DNA of 13,764 nt, from positions 1-13,764 of the forward strand of contig JAEZMB010000292.1 in NCBI GenBank assembly GCA_023435825.1. Reading direction: 5' to 3'. Origin of the DNA: Pseudomonadota bacterium (GTDB lineage Bacteria > Desulfobacterota > Desulfovibrionia > Desulfovibrionales > Desulfovibrionaceae). Numbering within the stretch: position 1 is the first letter of the stretch; each line of letters starts with the position of its first letter. A model generated the notes under the pieces. That model ran no database searches, was not told the DNA's origin, and was given only the letters and a program-made list of their open reading frames with translations. The position numbers and the translations under genes are program-made. This document shows positions 1 through 6,444 of the stretch, one piece after another.

Positions 1-1
1 C

Positions 2-253
2 CCCTATGGCGACCGTCCGCGCGGCCCCCGGCCCGAAGGCGCTCGCGCCGATTCCGCCCGTGACGACCGTCCCCGCTCCGACCGGCCGCGCAGCGACCGC
101 CCGGCGGCCGATCGTCCCCGCTCCGACCGCCCGCGCACCGAGCGCCAGCCGTCCGGGGAGCGCCGCTCCACCTTTGGCCTGGGCGGCTCCGACAACCGTT
201 CGGGCAACCAGCGCCCCCGCCGCGCCTACAACGACGGCGCTTCCGCCGCCTAG
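2..253 (+). CDS. C-terminal end of an Arg/Asp-rich RNA-binding protein, probably a DEAD-box RNA helicase (5' end outside window)
   Basis: The 5' end lies outside the window; 83 codons and a TAG stop are visible in the frame starting at base 2. The visible protein is low complexity: repeated RSDRP and DRPR units, then a Gly/Ser/Asn segment (FGLGGSDNRSGNQRP) and the end RRAYNDGASAA. Tails rich in Arg, Gly and Asp of this kind commonly follow the helicase core of RhlE/CsdA-like DEAD-box proteins and some other RNA-binding proteins, where they give non-specific RNA affinity. No catalytic domain is in view, so the helicase assignment is inference. This frame is preferred over the other open frames because its stop falls just before a strong intrinsic terminator and the composition makes sense. 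Confidence 0.6.
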   Translation, partial: PYGDRPRGPRPEGARADSARDDRPRSDRPRSDRPAADRPRSDRPRTERQPSGERRSTFGLGGSDNRSGNQRPRRAYNDGASAA

Positions 254-275
254 GCACGCTTAGACGCACCTTTAC

Positions 276-306
276 AAGCCGCTCCGGTTCGCCGGGGCGG
301 CTTTTT
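276..306 (+). terminator. Intrinsic terminator of the Arg-rich protein gene
   Basis: An 11-12 bp stem (AAGCCGCTCCGG pairing with CCGGGGCGGCTT, one T-G wobble) is closed by a stable TTCG tetraloop and followed by a run of T. It lies 22 bases after the stop codon at 253, in the right orientation, and isolates the fic-like gene from upstream transcription. Confidence 0.9.
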
Positions 307-387
307 CGTTGGTGGTAGACAAAGGATGCGGTCCTGCGGCACATCCGGGAACCACCCGGACACGGGCCCACGCCCACAAGGACCGCC

Positions 388-1077
388 ATGAGCAGCCGCA
401 AGCAGTACCGCCTCGACCTCGACCGCATCGAAGCCTCGCTGCGCGAGGTGCAGGCCGATTTCGAGCACATCAGCGAAAAGCTCCTCATGCGCCGCGAGCC
501 GCTCACCGACCAGATCATCGCCAACCTGCTCGAAGGCTACGCCTACGTGGACCAGCTGTTGGAAGACGGGGTGGAAGTGTTTTCGCCCTCGGGCCTCGAC
601 CACATCCTGGAGCTCAACCACATCGTGCTGTGCGGTTCCAACGAGAGCCTGCGGCTGGAATACGGCTCCCATCTGCTGGAGACGCGCCGCCGCTTCGCCG
701 ACGGCATCGGGGCCATCGCCGACCATTACGAGGCCAAGCGCCACAAATCCGCCCCGCGCCGAGCGGCCGGGGTCTACGTGCTCTCGGTCAGCCAACCCCA
801 ACTGTTCCTGGAAGGCAACCACCGCACCGGCGCACTGGTGGCCAGCTACATCCTCGTGCAGGAGGGCCTGCCGCCCTTCGTGCTCACCCCCAAAAACGCC
901 GTGGCCTACTTCAACCCCTCCACCCTCATCAAGTGGCGCGACAAGCAGAAGTTCCTGGACCGCCAGTACTACTTGAAAAAATACCGCGGGGTGCTCCAGG
1001 ACTTCTTCGAGGAAACCCTGGACAAGCGCTTCCGCCGCTCCCTGCGCCTGGACAAGGACGCGCCGGCCAAGAGCTGA
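388..1077 (+). CDS. Fic-fold protein with a degenerate active-site motif
   Basis: The 229-aa protein has the features of the Fic/Doc family, whose active members transfer AMP or another phosphate-containing group to a target hydroxyl. Residues 70-83 (LDHILELNHIVLCG) resemble the helix before the Fic core, and residues 138-148 (QLFLEGNHRTG) align with the family motif HPFx(D/E)GNGRTxR. The core E-G-N and R-T are kept, but the catalytic His is Gln138, the second Gly of GNGR is His145, and the final Arg is Ala149. Ordinary AMPylation is therefore unlikely; a binding or altered-chemistry role is possible. The ATG is supported by AAGGA 8 bases upstream. A 6-bp hairpin (344-349/355-360) sits before it. 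There is no adjacent antitoxin gene. Fold: fairly sure; function: unknown. Confidence 0.75.
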   Translation: MSSRKQYRLDLDRIEASLREVQADFEHISEKLLMRREPLTDQIIANLLEGYAYVDQLLEDGVEVFSPSGLDHILELNHIVLCGSNESLRLEYGSHLLETRRRFADGIGAIADHYEAKRHKSAPRRAAGVYVLSVSQPQLFLEGNHRTGALVASYILVQEGLPPFVLTPKNAVAYFNPSTLIKWRDKQKFLDRQYYLKKYRGVLQDFFEETLDKRFRRSLRLDKDAPAKS

Positions 1078-1101
1078 GACAGTCCGTGTCGCCCCCTGGG
1101 C

Positions 1102-1136
1102 GTCCGAATTATTGTCATGGCAATTGTATTTCGGAC
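1102..1136. promoter_or_regulatory. Inverted repeat upstream of the diguanylate cyclase
   Basis: The arms GTCCGAA (1102-1108) and TTCGGAC (1130-1136) are perfectly complementary and enclose a second short repeat, ATTG (1111-1114) and CAAT (1121-1124). It is an AT-rich island in GC-rich DNA, directly before the GGAGG of the cyclase gene, and no T run follows. It may be an operator or a leader hairpin. It also overlaps an alternative in-frame ATG at 1117, which argues against that start. Confidence 0.4.
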
Positions 1137-1158
1137 TCCGGGAGGATACATTGCCCGG

Positions 1159-2826
1159 ATGACGAACTCTTCTGGCCGCTTATCGCGTCCCGGCCCGGCC
1201 GGCGCTCTGACCGCCCGCCTGCGCCAGATCCATGATCTCTTCGAAACGCGGCCCGTGCGGGGCGTGCTGCTGGCCCTGGCCGTGCTGGTGCCGCTGACGC
1301 TGCTTATCGCCTGGACCCAGGCCTCGGCCTGGAAGGCCCGGGCCATGCGCCAGGCCATCGACGAAGCCTCGGCCCTGGCCGCCGTGGAAGAACACGACAT
1401 CGCCGCCCGCATCGGCGAACAGTTTGGCCGGATGCGCAAGGCCTCGCGGCTGCTGGCCAGCGACCTCCGCTTTGCCGAACTTCTGAAAAACCCGGCCAAT
1501 CTCGCCCTGACCGACGAACTCAACCGCTACCTCGTGGCCTACTGCCGCGACCTCGGCCTGCACCGGGCCTATATCCTCAACACCTCGGGCCGCTGCCTCG
1601 TCTCCAACGACTACGCCAATGCCGAAACCCTGGTGGGCCGGGACTTCAGCGACCGCGCCTACTTCGCCGGGGCCATGCGCGGCCAGCCGACCACCCAGTT
1701 CGTGGTGGGCCGGGTCTCCACCGTGCCGGGCTTCCATTTCGCCACGCCCATCCTCGGCTGCGACGGCATCCTCGGCGTGGCCACGGCCAAGGCCGATCTG
1801 CGCCCCTTGGGCCAGGGCCTGCACTTCACCTCGGGATTCGTCACCGACGACCAGGGCATCATTGTTCTGGCCGCCGACCCCGACCATTTGCTCATGGCCG
1901 TGCCCGGCGCGCCGGCCTTGTCGCTGCCCGAAAACGAACGCCTGGCCCGCTACCAGCGGGCCGAGCTGGCCGTGCTGCCCATAACGCCCCACCCGGTGCT
2001 GGGCGAAACCCTGTACGTTTCGGGGGGCGGCGCGCCGGTTCCCTCGGTGCTGCGCCGGGCGACCGTGGCCAAGGAAAGGCTGGCCGTCTACCTGTTCGAG
2101 CCGGTGACCGGGCTGGCCGCCGCCGAAGCCCAATATCCCGTCCGCTTCGCCCTCTACGCCCTGGCCGGCATCTGCCTGCTCGGCACCGGGCTGTCGCTCT
2201 ACGGCTATCTGGCCCGGGACGCCTGCCTGCGACGCAATCTGCTGGTCTTAAACGCCAAGCTGGCCCATCAGGCCCAGCATGACGCGCTGACCGGCTGCGC
2301 CAACCGCCGCCGCTTCGGCGAAGCCATGGCCGAGGCCGCCGCCCAGGCCGGACGCACCGGCGCGCCCCTGTCCCTAGCCATGATCGACCTCGACCACTTC
2401 AAGCTGGTCAACGACCGCCACGGCCACCCCGTGGGCGACCGGATGCTGCGTCATGTCTCGGGACTTATCCGGGGCAGGCTGCGGCCGGGGGAACTGCTGG
2501 CGCGCCTTGGGGGCGAGGAGTTCGCCGTGCTGCTGCCCGGGCTGGACGAGGCCGCCGCCCGCGCGCGCATGGAAGCCGTCCGCCTGGAAATCGCCGCCAC
2601 GCCGTTGTCCGTGGACGGGCTGGACGTGCCCCAGACCGTCAGCGTCGGCGTCACGGCCGACACCGGCGGCAAGCCGGTCCAGGAACTGCAGCGCGAGGCC
2701 GACATGGCCCTGTATCTGGCCAAGAAATGCGGCCGCGACCAGGTGGTGGCGGCCTCCTGCGTGGACACGCGCCTGACCCTGGACGAACTCGAAGGCGGGG
2801 CCTGCCCCAACCGTCCGGCCAGCTAG
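1159..2826 (+). CDS. Membrane-bound diguanylate cyclase: dCache-like periplasmic sensor plus GGDEF domain
   Basis: A 555-aa protein that should make cyclic di-GMP from two GTP at the inner membrane in response to an extracytoplasmic signal. Transmembrane segments are at about 34-55 and 328-350. Between them, residues 160-175 (GRDFSDRAYFAGAMRG) carry the DRxYF-type motif typical of dCache sensors for small molecules. The GGDEF domain spans about 374-535, with DLDHFKLVND (410-419) and the active-site GGEEF (451-455). The inhibitory I-site position reads R442-P-G-E445, so the usual RxxD is RxxE; product inhibition may be weaker. The ATG at 1159 has GGAGG 13 bases upstream; an in-frame ATG at 1117 has no RBS and lies inside an inverted repeat. 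No EAL domain is present. Function fairly sure, ligand unknown. Confidence 0.9.
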   Translation: MTNSSGRLSRPGPAGALTARLRQIHDLFETRPVRGVLLALAVLVPLTLLIAWTQASAWKARAMRQAIDEASALAAVEEHDIAARIGEQFGRMRKASRLLASDLRFAELLKNPANLALTDELNRYLVAYCRDLGLHRAYILNTSGRCLVSNDYANAETLVGRDFSDRAYFAGAMRGQPTTQFVVGRVSTVPGFHFATPILGCDGILGVATAKADLRPLGQGLHFTSGFVTDDQGIIVLAADPDHLLMAVPGAPALSLPENERLARYQRAELAVLPITPHPVLGETLYVSGGGAPVPSVLRRATVAKERLAVYLFEPVTGLAAAEAQYPVRFALYALAGICLLGTGLSLYGYLARDACLRRNLLVLNAKLAHQAQHDALTGCANRRRFGEAMAEAAAQAGRTGAPLSLAMIDLDHFKLVNDRHGHPVGDRMLRHVSGLIRGRLRPGELLARLGGEEFAVLLPGLDEAAARARMEAVRLEIAATPLSVDGLDVPQTVSVGVTADTGGKPVQELQREADMALYLAKKCGRDQVVAASCVDTRLTLDELEGGACPNRPAS

Positions 2827-2888
2827 CCTCGCCTCCACGAAAAGCGCATAGTGCACTTCGAAGACAACATATTAAAATCATGAGTTTT

Positions 2889-2914
2889 TTGAAAAATACT
2901 GTCGTATTTTTCAA
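2889..2914. repeat. AT-rich palindromic repeat, copy 1
   Basis: TTGAAAAATAC and GTATTTTTCAA are perfect 11-base arms around a TGTC loop. The same element recurs at 2993-3018 and 7811-7838. It lies downstream of the cyclase stop codon. Its symmetric A and T runs would allow a weak bidirectional terminator, although the T run is inside the stem rather than after it. Confidence 0.7.
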
Positions 2915-2992
2915 GGGACGCTACACGAGCATCGCCTCCACGAAAACGCACCGGGGCCTTCGCGGGCAAGAGCCTAAAAAACAGGAGTTTTC

Positions 2993-3018
2993 TTAAAAAA
3001 TACAGCCGTATTTCCCAA
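2993..3018. repeat. AT-rich palindromic repeat, copy 2 (degenerate)
   Basis: TTAAAAAATAC and GTATTTCCCAA flank an AGCC loop. Three of 11 arm positions no longer pair, so this copy is decayed compared with copies 1 and 3. It lies 3' of tatA, which is on the minus strand, and is followed by the shared flank AAGGAGACGG. Confidence 0.6.
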
Positions 3019-3040
3019 GGAGACGGAAAGTGGGGATGAG

Positions 3041-3095
3041 GCCGCGCCGCCTGATACGGGAAACGTCGCGGCCACTCCCAGCAAGGCGGCGCGGC
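3041..3095 (-). terminator. Long GC-rich inverted repeat at the 3' end of tatA
   Basis: GCCGCGCCGCC (3041-3051) and GGCGGCGCGGC (3085-3095) are perfect 11-base complementary arms separated by 33 bases. The distal arm touches the tatA stop codon. Read on the minus strand, the AT-rich palindrome with its T6 run follows about 25 bases later. The pair may act together as a transcription end or as an mRNA-stabilising 3' hairpin; the loop is longer than in classic terminators. Confidence 0.4.
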
Positions 3096-3388
3096 TAGAC
3101 TTTGGGGGCCGTCGCGGCCGGTTCGGCGGTAGACGCGGCCACGGTTTCGGTCGCGGCGCTTTCGACCGCCACGGTCTTGGGCGCGGCCGCGACTTCAGGG
3201 GTGGACGCGACGGACGGGGCCGACGCCTGCGCGATGGTCGCCTCGTGGCCGTCCATGGCCGCCTTGAATTCCCGGATGGACTTGCCAAGGTCATGGCCGA
3301 GGTTGCCGAGCTTGCCCGGACCGAAGACGACCAGGACCACGATAAGAATCAGCAGCAGATGCATGGGTTGGAGCAGACCTGAAATCAT
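3095..3388 (-). CDS. tatA: TatA/TatE-type subunit of the twin-arginine translocase
   Basis: A 97-aa protein that should form the pore-building subunit of the Tat pathway, which exports folded proteins such as cofactor-containing redox enzymes. It has the expected order: a short N-terminus, a single hydrophobic helix (about 9-22, HLLLILIVVLVVFG), the hinge motif FGPGKL (22-27), then an amphipathic helix with LGHDLGKSIREFKAAM (30-45). The last 45 residues are an Ala/Pro/Thr/Val-rich low-complexity tail. The start at 3388 is preceded by GGAGG at a good distance; the reading frame runs further upstream but without family similarity. tatB and tatC are not in the window, so tatA stands alone here, divergent from the ABC transporter genes. 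Confidence 0.92.
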   Translation of the reverse strand: MISGLLQPMHLLLILIVVLVVFGPGKLGNLGHDLGKSIREFKAAMDGHEATIAQASAPSVASTPEVAAAPKTVAVESAATETVAASTAEPAATAPKV

Positions 3389-3438
3389 GACGCCTCCGTG
3401 ATTTTGCCGCCCGTTACCACGTCCCGGCCTGACCCAGC

Positions 3439-3465
3439 CTTGCCGGACCATGACAGTCTGGCAAG
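3439..3465. promoter_or_regulatory. Operator-like inverted repeat in the tatA / ABC transporter divergent region
   Basis: CTTGCCGGAC and GTCTGGCAAG form 10-base arms with one mismatch around the 7-base centre CATGACA. It sits 50 bases before the tatA start and 84 before the ABC ATPase start, a position suited to a regulator acting on either gene. No matching copy was found elsewhere in the window. Confidence 0.4.
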
Positions 3466-3514
3466 ATTTCGCCCCGGCCCAAACCGGAGCTGGCAGGCGA
3501 CATCGCGAATAACC

Positions 3515-3549
3515 AAGACAGACGGCGGTGATTGCGATAGGATTGCGCC
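3515..3549 (+). promoter_or_regulatory. Possible promoter of the ABC transporter operon
   Basis: AAGACA (3515-3520) and TAGGAT (3538-3543) are each 4/6 matches to the -35 and -10 consensus, with a 17-base spacer. Transcription would begin at or next to the ATG at 3550, giving a leaderless or nearly leaderless mRNA. However, AGGA 7 bases before the ATG could instead be a Shine-Dalgarno element on a transcript started further upstream. Confidence 0.3.
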
Positions 3550-4482
3550 ATGCGACCCGAAAACGACACCACGGAGCAGCCGGTTCTTGAGCTGACCGAC
3601 GTGCGCAAATCCTACGGCGATTTCGAGGCCGTGCGCGGCGTGAGCTTTGCCGTGTCCCGGGGCGAATGCTTCGGGCTTTTAGGCCCAAACGGCGCGGGCA
3701 AGACCACCACCATCCGCATGATCTACGGCTTCTCGCCGCGCTGTGCCGGCGAAATCCGGCTGTTCGGCCAGGACATCGCCACGGCCTTTCGCCGGGTGAA
3801 GGCCCGTCTGGGCGTGTGCCAGCAGGGCAACACCCTGGACCCGGACCTGAGCGTGCTGGAAAACCTCCTCGTCTTCGCCGGCTATTTCGGCATCCCCCGG
3901 GCCGAGGCCAAGGCCCGGGCCGAGGAGCTGCTGGCCTTTTTCGCCCTGGAAGGCAAGAAACGCTTCCAGTACGAGGAACTCTCCGGCGGCATGGCCCGCC
4001 GGCTCATGCTGGCCCGGGCCATCGTCAACCGCCCGGAACTGCTCATCCTCGACGAACCCACCACTGGCCTGGACCCCCAGTCGCGCAACACCCTGTGGGA
4101 CCGGCTGCTGGACCTCAAGCGCCAGGGCATGACGATTCTTTTAACCACCCACGCCATGGAAGAGGCCGAACGGTTCTGCGACCGGTTGTGCATCATCGAC
4201 CACGGCCGGGTGGTCACCGAGGGCGACCCGGCCGGGCTGGTGGCCGCCCATGCCGGACGCCACGCCCTGGAAGTGGAATCGCCGGAACCGGCCATGGCCG
4301 AACATCTCACCGCCGCCGGGGCGCGGTTTGACCGCTCGGGCCGCCGGCTCATCGTCTACGGCGACGACAAGGCGGCGCTCCTCGCCCTTCGCGAGCGCTT
4401 TTGCGCCGAGTCGGGCTTTCTGCGGCCGGCCACCCTGGAAGACGTTTTCCTGCGCGCAACCGGCCGGGAGCTTCGCGAATGA
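3550..4482 (+). CDS. ABC-2 type transporter, ATP-binding protein (NodI/DrrA-like)
   Basis: A 310-aa cytoplasmic ATPase that powers the permease encoded next to it. All nucleotide-binding motifs are intact: Walker A GPNGAGKTT (45-53), Q-loop at Q91/Q92, signature LSGGM (144-148), Walker B LLILDEP (164-170), D-loop GLDP (173-176) and switch His201. After the ATPase domain (about 13-235), an extra domain of roughly 75 residues ending TLEDVFLRATGRELRE is typical of the CcmA/NodI/DrrA group of exporters. Its stop overlaps the permease start (ATGA), so the two are translationally coupled. The substrate cannot be read from the sequence; the group includes polysaccharide, lipo-oligosaccharide and drug exporters. 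Confidence 0.93.
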   Translation: MRPENDTTEQPVLELTDVRKSYGDFEAVRGVSFAVSRGECFGLLGPNGAGKTTTIRMIYGFSPRCAGEIRLFGQDIATAFRRVKARLGVCQQGNTLDPDLSVLENLLVFAGYFGIPRAEAKARAEELLAFFALEGKKRFQYEELSGGMARRLMLARAIVNRPELLILDEPTTGLDPQSRNTLWDRLLDLKRQGMTILLTTHAMEEAERFCDRLCIIDHGRVVTEGDPAGLVAAHAGRHALEVESPEPAMAEHLTAAGARFDRSGRRLIVYGDDKAALLALRERFCAESGFLRPATLEDVFLRATGRELRE

Positions 4483-5264
4483 CCACCGATCCCCGCTTCA
4501 CCTGGCTTTTTTGGACCGTATGGCGGCGCAACCTGCGGGTCTACCGCCGCATCTGGACGGTCAATTTCCTGCCGCCCATGCTGGAACCGGTCTTCTACCT
4601 GCTGGCCTTTGGCCTGGGGTTTTCCGGGCTGGTGCGGGAGGTCCACTGGAACGGACTGGCCCTGTCCTACACCGAGTTCTTCGCCCCCTCCATGCTGGCC
4701 GCCACCGTCATGTGGCAGGCTTTTCTGGAGACCTCCTACGCCTCGTTCGTGCGCATGTTCTACCAGAAGACCTACGACGCCCTGCTCGCCACGCCGCTGA
4801 CCGTGGAGGAAATCATCATCGCCGAGATCGTCTGGGGCGCGACCCGGGCGGTCATCGCCGCCGTGCTCATGCTCGTGGTCATCACCCTGCTCGGCTACGT
4901 CCCGAGCCTGCACGCCCTGGCCATCCTGCCCATCGCCTTCCTCGGCGGCCTGGCCTTCGGGGCCATGGGCATGGCCACCACCAGCATCACCTCGTCCATC
5001 GACATGTTCAACCTGCCGATCTTCCTGGTCATCACGCCCATGTTCCTATTTTCCGGCACGTTTTTCCCCCTGACCGGCCTGCCGGCCTGGGCCGTGGGCC
5101 TGGCCCAGGGCCTGCCGCTCTACCATCTGGCCGAACTCACCCGCTCGGCCTGCCTGGGGCTTCTCGGCCCGTCTTCCCTCTGGCACCTGCTGGCCCTGGC
5201 CGCCTGCGCCGCCATCTTCATCCCCCTGTCCCTGGCCGGCATGCGGCGACGGTTGGTGAAGTAG
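4479..5264 (+). CDS. ABC-2 type transporter permease (NodJ-like)
   Basis: A 261-aa inner-membrane protein with about six hydrophobic segments (roughly 28-46, 64-88, 117-141, 148-168, 178-202 and 230-252). The cytoplasmic turn FYQKTYDALLATPLTVEEIIIAE (about 92-115) matches the conserved loop of the ABC-2 permease family that contacts the ATPase. The ATG at 4479 overlaps the ATPase stop as ATGA, which fixes the start; a reading frame extending further upstream lies inside the ATPase gene. It presumably exports a lipid-linked, glycan or amphiphilic compound. No accessory or periplasmic adaptor gene is adjacent. The tetR gene and a predicted outer-membrane protein follow, so an envelope export role is plausible. 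Confidence 0.92.
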   Translation: MTTDPRFTWLFWTVWRRNLRVYRRIWTVNFLPPMLEPVFYLLAFGLGFSGLVREVHWNGLALSYTEFFAPSMLAATVMWQAFLETSYASFVRMFYQKTYDALLATPLTVEEIIIAEIVWGATRAVIAAVLMLVVITLLGYVPSLHALAILPIAFLGGLAFGAMGMATTSITSSIDMFNLPIFLVITPMFLFSGTFFPLTGLPAWAVGLAQGLPLYHLAELTRSACLGLLGPSSLWHLLALAACAAIFIPLSLAGMRRRLVK

Positions 5265-5288
5265 GCAAGGAGAGGCTGGAGACTGGAA

Positions 5289-5358
5289 GAGGCCTCCGGC
5301 GGCTGGGGGCCGACCGTCCCCCCAGACCCCCCAGATGGAAGAAAGGGGTAAAAGGGTG
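5289..5358 (+). repeat. GC-rich intergenic repeat, copy A
   Basis: The order is GGCCTCCGGCGGCTGGGGGCC, then CCCCCCAGACCCCCCAGATGG, then AAGAAAGGGGTAAAAGGG. It starts about 25 bases after the ABC permease stop. Three further copies are in the window (6211-6279; 7683-7749 inverted; 13718-13764 inverted and cut by the window end). The rest of the 307-base gap up to tetR shows no gene, only the inverted repeat and promoter listed separately. Confidence 0.85.
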
Positions 5359-5503
5359 GCGGCGGGGAGCGGCGCTTTGCCCACCGGAGCGCCAAGCGTA
5401 CGTTCACCGTAACTGCCGGGAACGGCCGTTGCTCCAGCCGCCTGGAAACCGCGCAAACCGTGCCCTTCCCCCTGCGCCGACTGCCGACGATTCGCCGTTG
5501 TCC

Positions 5504-5528
5504 CTGGCCCAGCTTGCCCGTGGGCCAG
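5504..5528. promoter_or_regulatory. Inverted repeat just upstream of the tetR promoter
   Basis: CTGGCCCA (5504-5511) and TGGGCCAG (5521-5528) are perfect 8-base arms around 9 bases. It ends 7 bases before the -35 hexamer of tetR. It may be a binding site for a second regulator or a hairpin at the end of the upstream transcript; it is not followed by T residues. Confidence 0.35.
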
Positions 5529-5535
5529 AAACCCG

Positions 5536-5565
5536 TTGACAATGTCACTTGTCGGTGACTATCAA
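5536..5565 (+). promoter_or_regulatory. tetR promoter with the operator in its spacer
   Basis: A perfect -35 TTGACA (5536-5541) and -10 TATCAA (5560-5565, 4/6) are 18 bases apart. The inverted repeat GTCAC-TTGTCG-GTGAC (5544-5559) fills the spacer, the classic place for repressor binding. A start site 7 bases after the -10 would fall on the A of the ATG at 5572; there is no Shine-Dalgarno before that ATG, so the mRNA may be leaderless. Confidence 0.6.
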
Positions 5566-5571
5566 GCAGCC

Positions 5572-6210
5572 ATGAACGCTCCAGCCCGCAAAACCACACC
5601 CGCCACGGCCAAGGACCGCGAAGCCACCAAGCGCCGGCTCATCGAAGCCGTGGGCCGGGTGCTGGCCCGGCAAGGCTTCCAGGCCGTGGGCGTCAACACC
5701 GTGGCCCGGGAGGCCGGGGTGGATAAGGTGCTCATCTACCGCTACTTCGACGGTTTGCCCGGACTGGTGGCGGCCTTTGCCCGGGAGGGCGGCTTCTGGC
5801 CCGACCTCGACGAGCTGTGCGGCGGCGACCGCCAGGCCTTCCTGGCCCTGCCCTTTGCCCAGCGGATGTCCCTGGCCGTGCGCAACTACCTGCGGGCCGT
5901 GCGCTCCCGGCCGCTGACCCGGGAAATCCTGGCCTGGCGGTTTCTGGAAAAAAACGACCTCACCGACGCCCTGGACACGGCCCGGGCCGAAGCCGGCGCG
6001 GCCATCCTGGCCCTGGCCGGCCAGGGCGTGGACCGGCCCGACGTCGATCTGCCGGCCCTGCATGTGGTGCTCGGCGCGGCCATCAACCACCTGGCCGTAC
6101 GCCAAGACCGCGAACCGGTCTTCGCCGGCCTGCCCCTGGACGACCCGGCCACCTGGGAGCGCGTCGAAGCCATGCTCGACCGCATGGTGCGCGCCGTGCT
6201 GGGGGAGTGA
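5572..6210 (+). CDS. TetR-family transcriptional repressor
   Basis: A 212-aa regulator, the normal length for the family. The N-terminal three-helix DNA-binding domain covers about 19-65, with the helix-turn-helix VGVNTVAREAGVDKVLIYRYF at 39-59 matching the TetR signature. The C-terminal ligand and dimer domain (about 75-210) is Ala/Leu-rich and gives no hint of the ligand. The ATG at 5572 is chosen because the promoter and operator occupy 5536-5565; the open frame starting with TTG at 5536 begins inside the -35. A near-identical operator lies before the outer-membrane protein gene, so both genes are probably repressed by this protein. An effect on the ABC genes upstream is possible, but no operator copy is seen there. 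The stop abuts repeat copy B. Confidence 0.93.
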   Translation: MNAPARKTTPATAKDREATKRRLIEAVGRVLARQGFQAVGVNTVAREAGVDKVLIYRYFDGLPGLVAAFAREGGFWPDLDELCGGDRQAFLALPFAQRMSLAVRNYLRAVRSRPLTREILAWRFLEKNDLTDALDTARAEAGAAILALAGQGVDRPDVDLPALHVVLGAAINHLAVRQDREPVFAGLPLDDPATWERVEAMLDRMVRAVLGE

Positions 6211-6279
6211 GGAGGCCTCCGGCGGCTGGTGGCCTGAGGCCCCCAGACCCCCCATCTGCAGAAAGGGTTAAAGGGGGGG
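6211..6279 (+). repeat. GC-rich intergenic repeat, copy B
   Basis: Same orientation as copy A and starting directly after the tetR stop codon: GGAGGCCTCCGGCGGCTGG, then CCTGAGGCCCCCAGACCCCCC, ATCTGCAGAAAGGG and TTAAAGGGGGGG. It contains nested palindromes (GGAGGCCTCC, and GGCCTGAGGCC) that could fold in RNA. Confidence 0.85.
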
Positions 6280-6414
6280 CGACGGGGATTTGGCTCTCTG
6301 TCCGCCTGGAAGCTCAAATGGCCATCAGTGGGGCTTGACGGCCCCCCGTTGCTCCGGTGCCCAGGAGAGGCGCTGCCTTCCCTGGGCCTCTCTGCCAGGG
6401 GCTAAGACCCCGCC

Positions 6415-6444
6415 CCCCCCTAACTGGGGTAACTGTTAGGGGGG
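6415..6444. repeat. Perfect inverted repeat in the tetR / beta-barrel gap
   Basis: CCCCCCTAAC (6415-6424) and GTTAGGGGGG (6435-6444) are perfect 10-base arms around TGGGGTAACT. It opens the hairpin-rich stretch that ends at the terminator at 6574-6596. Before it, at about 6361-6400, is an imperfect repeat (CCCAGGAGAGGC against GCCTCTCTGCCAGGG). Confidence 0.6.

Larger units (their letters stand above)
2829..3022. repeat. Diverged tandem duplication (unit about 103 bp) between convergent genes
   Basis: Two successive units start with the same sequence, TCGCCTCCACGAAAA followed by CGCA (2829-2848 and 2932-2950). Each ends with an AT-rich palindrome preceded by GAGTTTT (2882 and 2985) and followed by CAAGG. 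The offset is 102-103 bases throughout, with one-base indels, and the middles share CTTCG and runs of A. It fills most of the gap between the convergent cyclase and tatA genes. No gene is visible in it. Confidence 0.7.

Noticed and set aside
3550..5264. Identification as nodulation genes nodI/nodJ
   Set aside because: The architecture is that of the wide NodI/DrrA ABC-2 group, but nothing in the context indicates nodulation; the family-level name only is supported.
5536..5571. N-terminal extension of the TetR protein from a TTG at 5536
   Set aside because: The TTG is the first three bases of the consensus -35 hexamer TTGACA, and the extension covers the operator and -10. The ATG at 5572 gives a normal TetR N-terminus.
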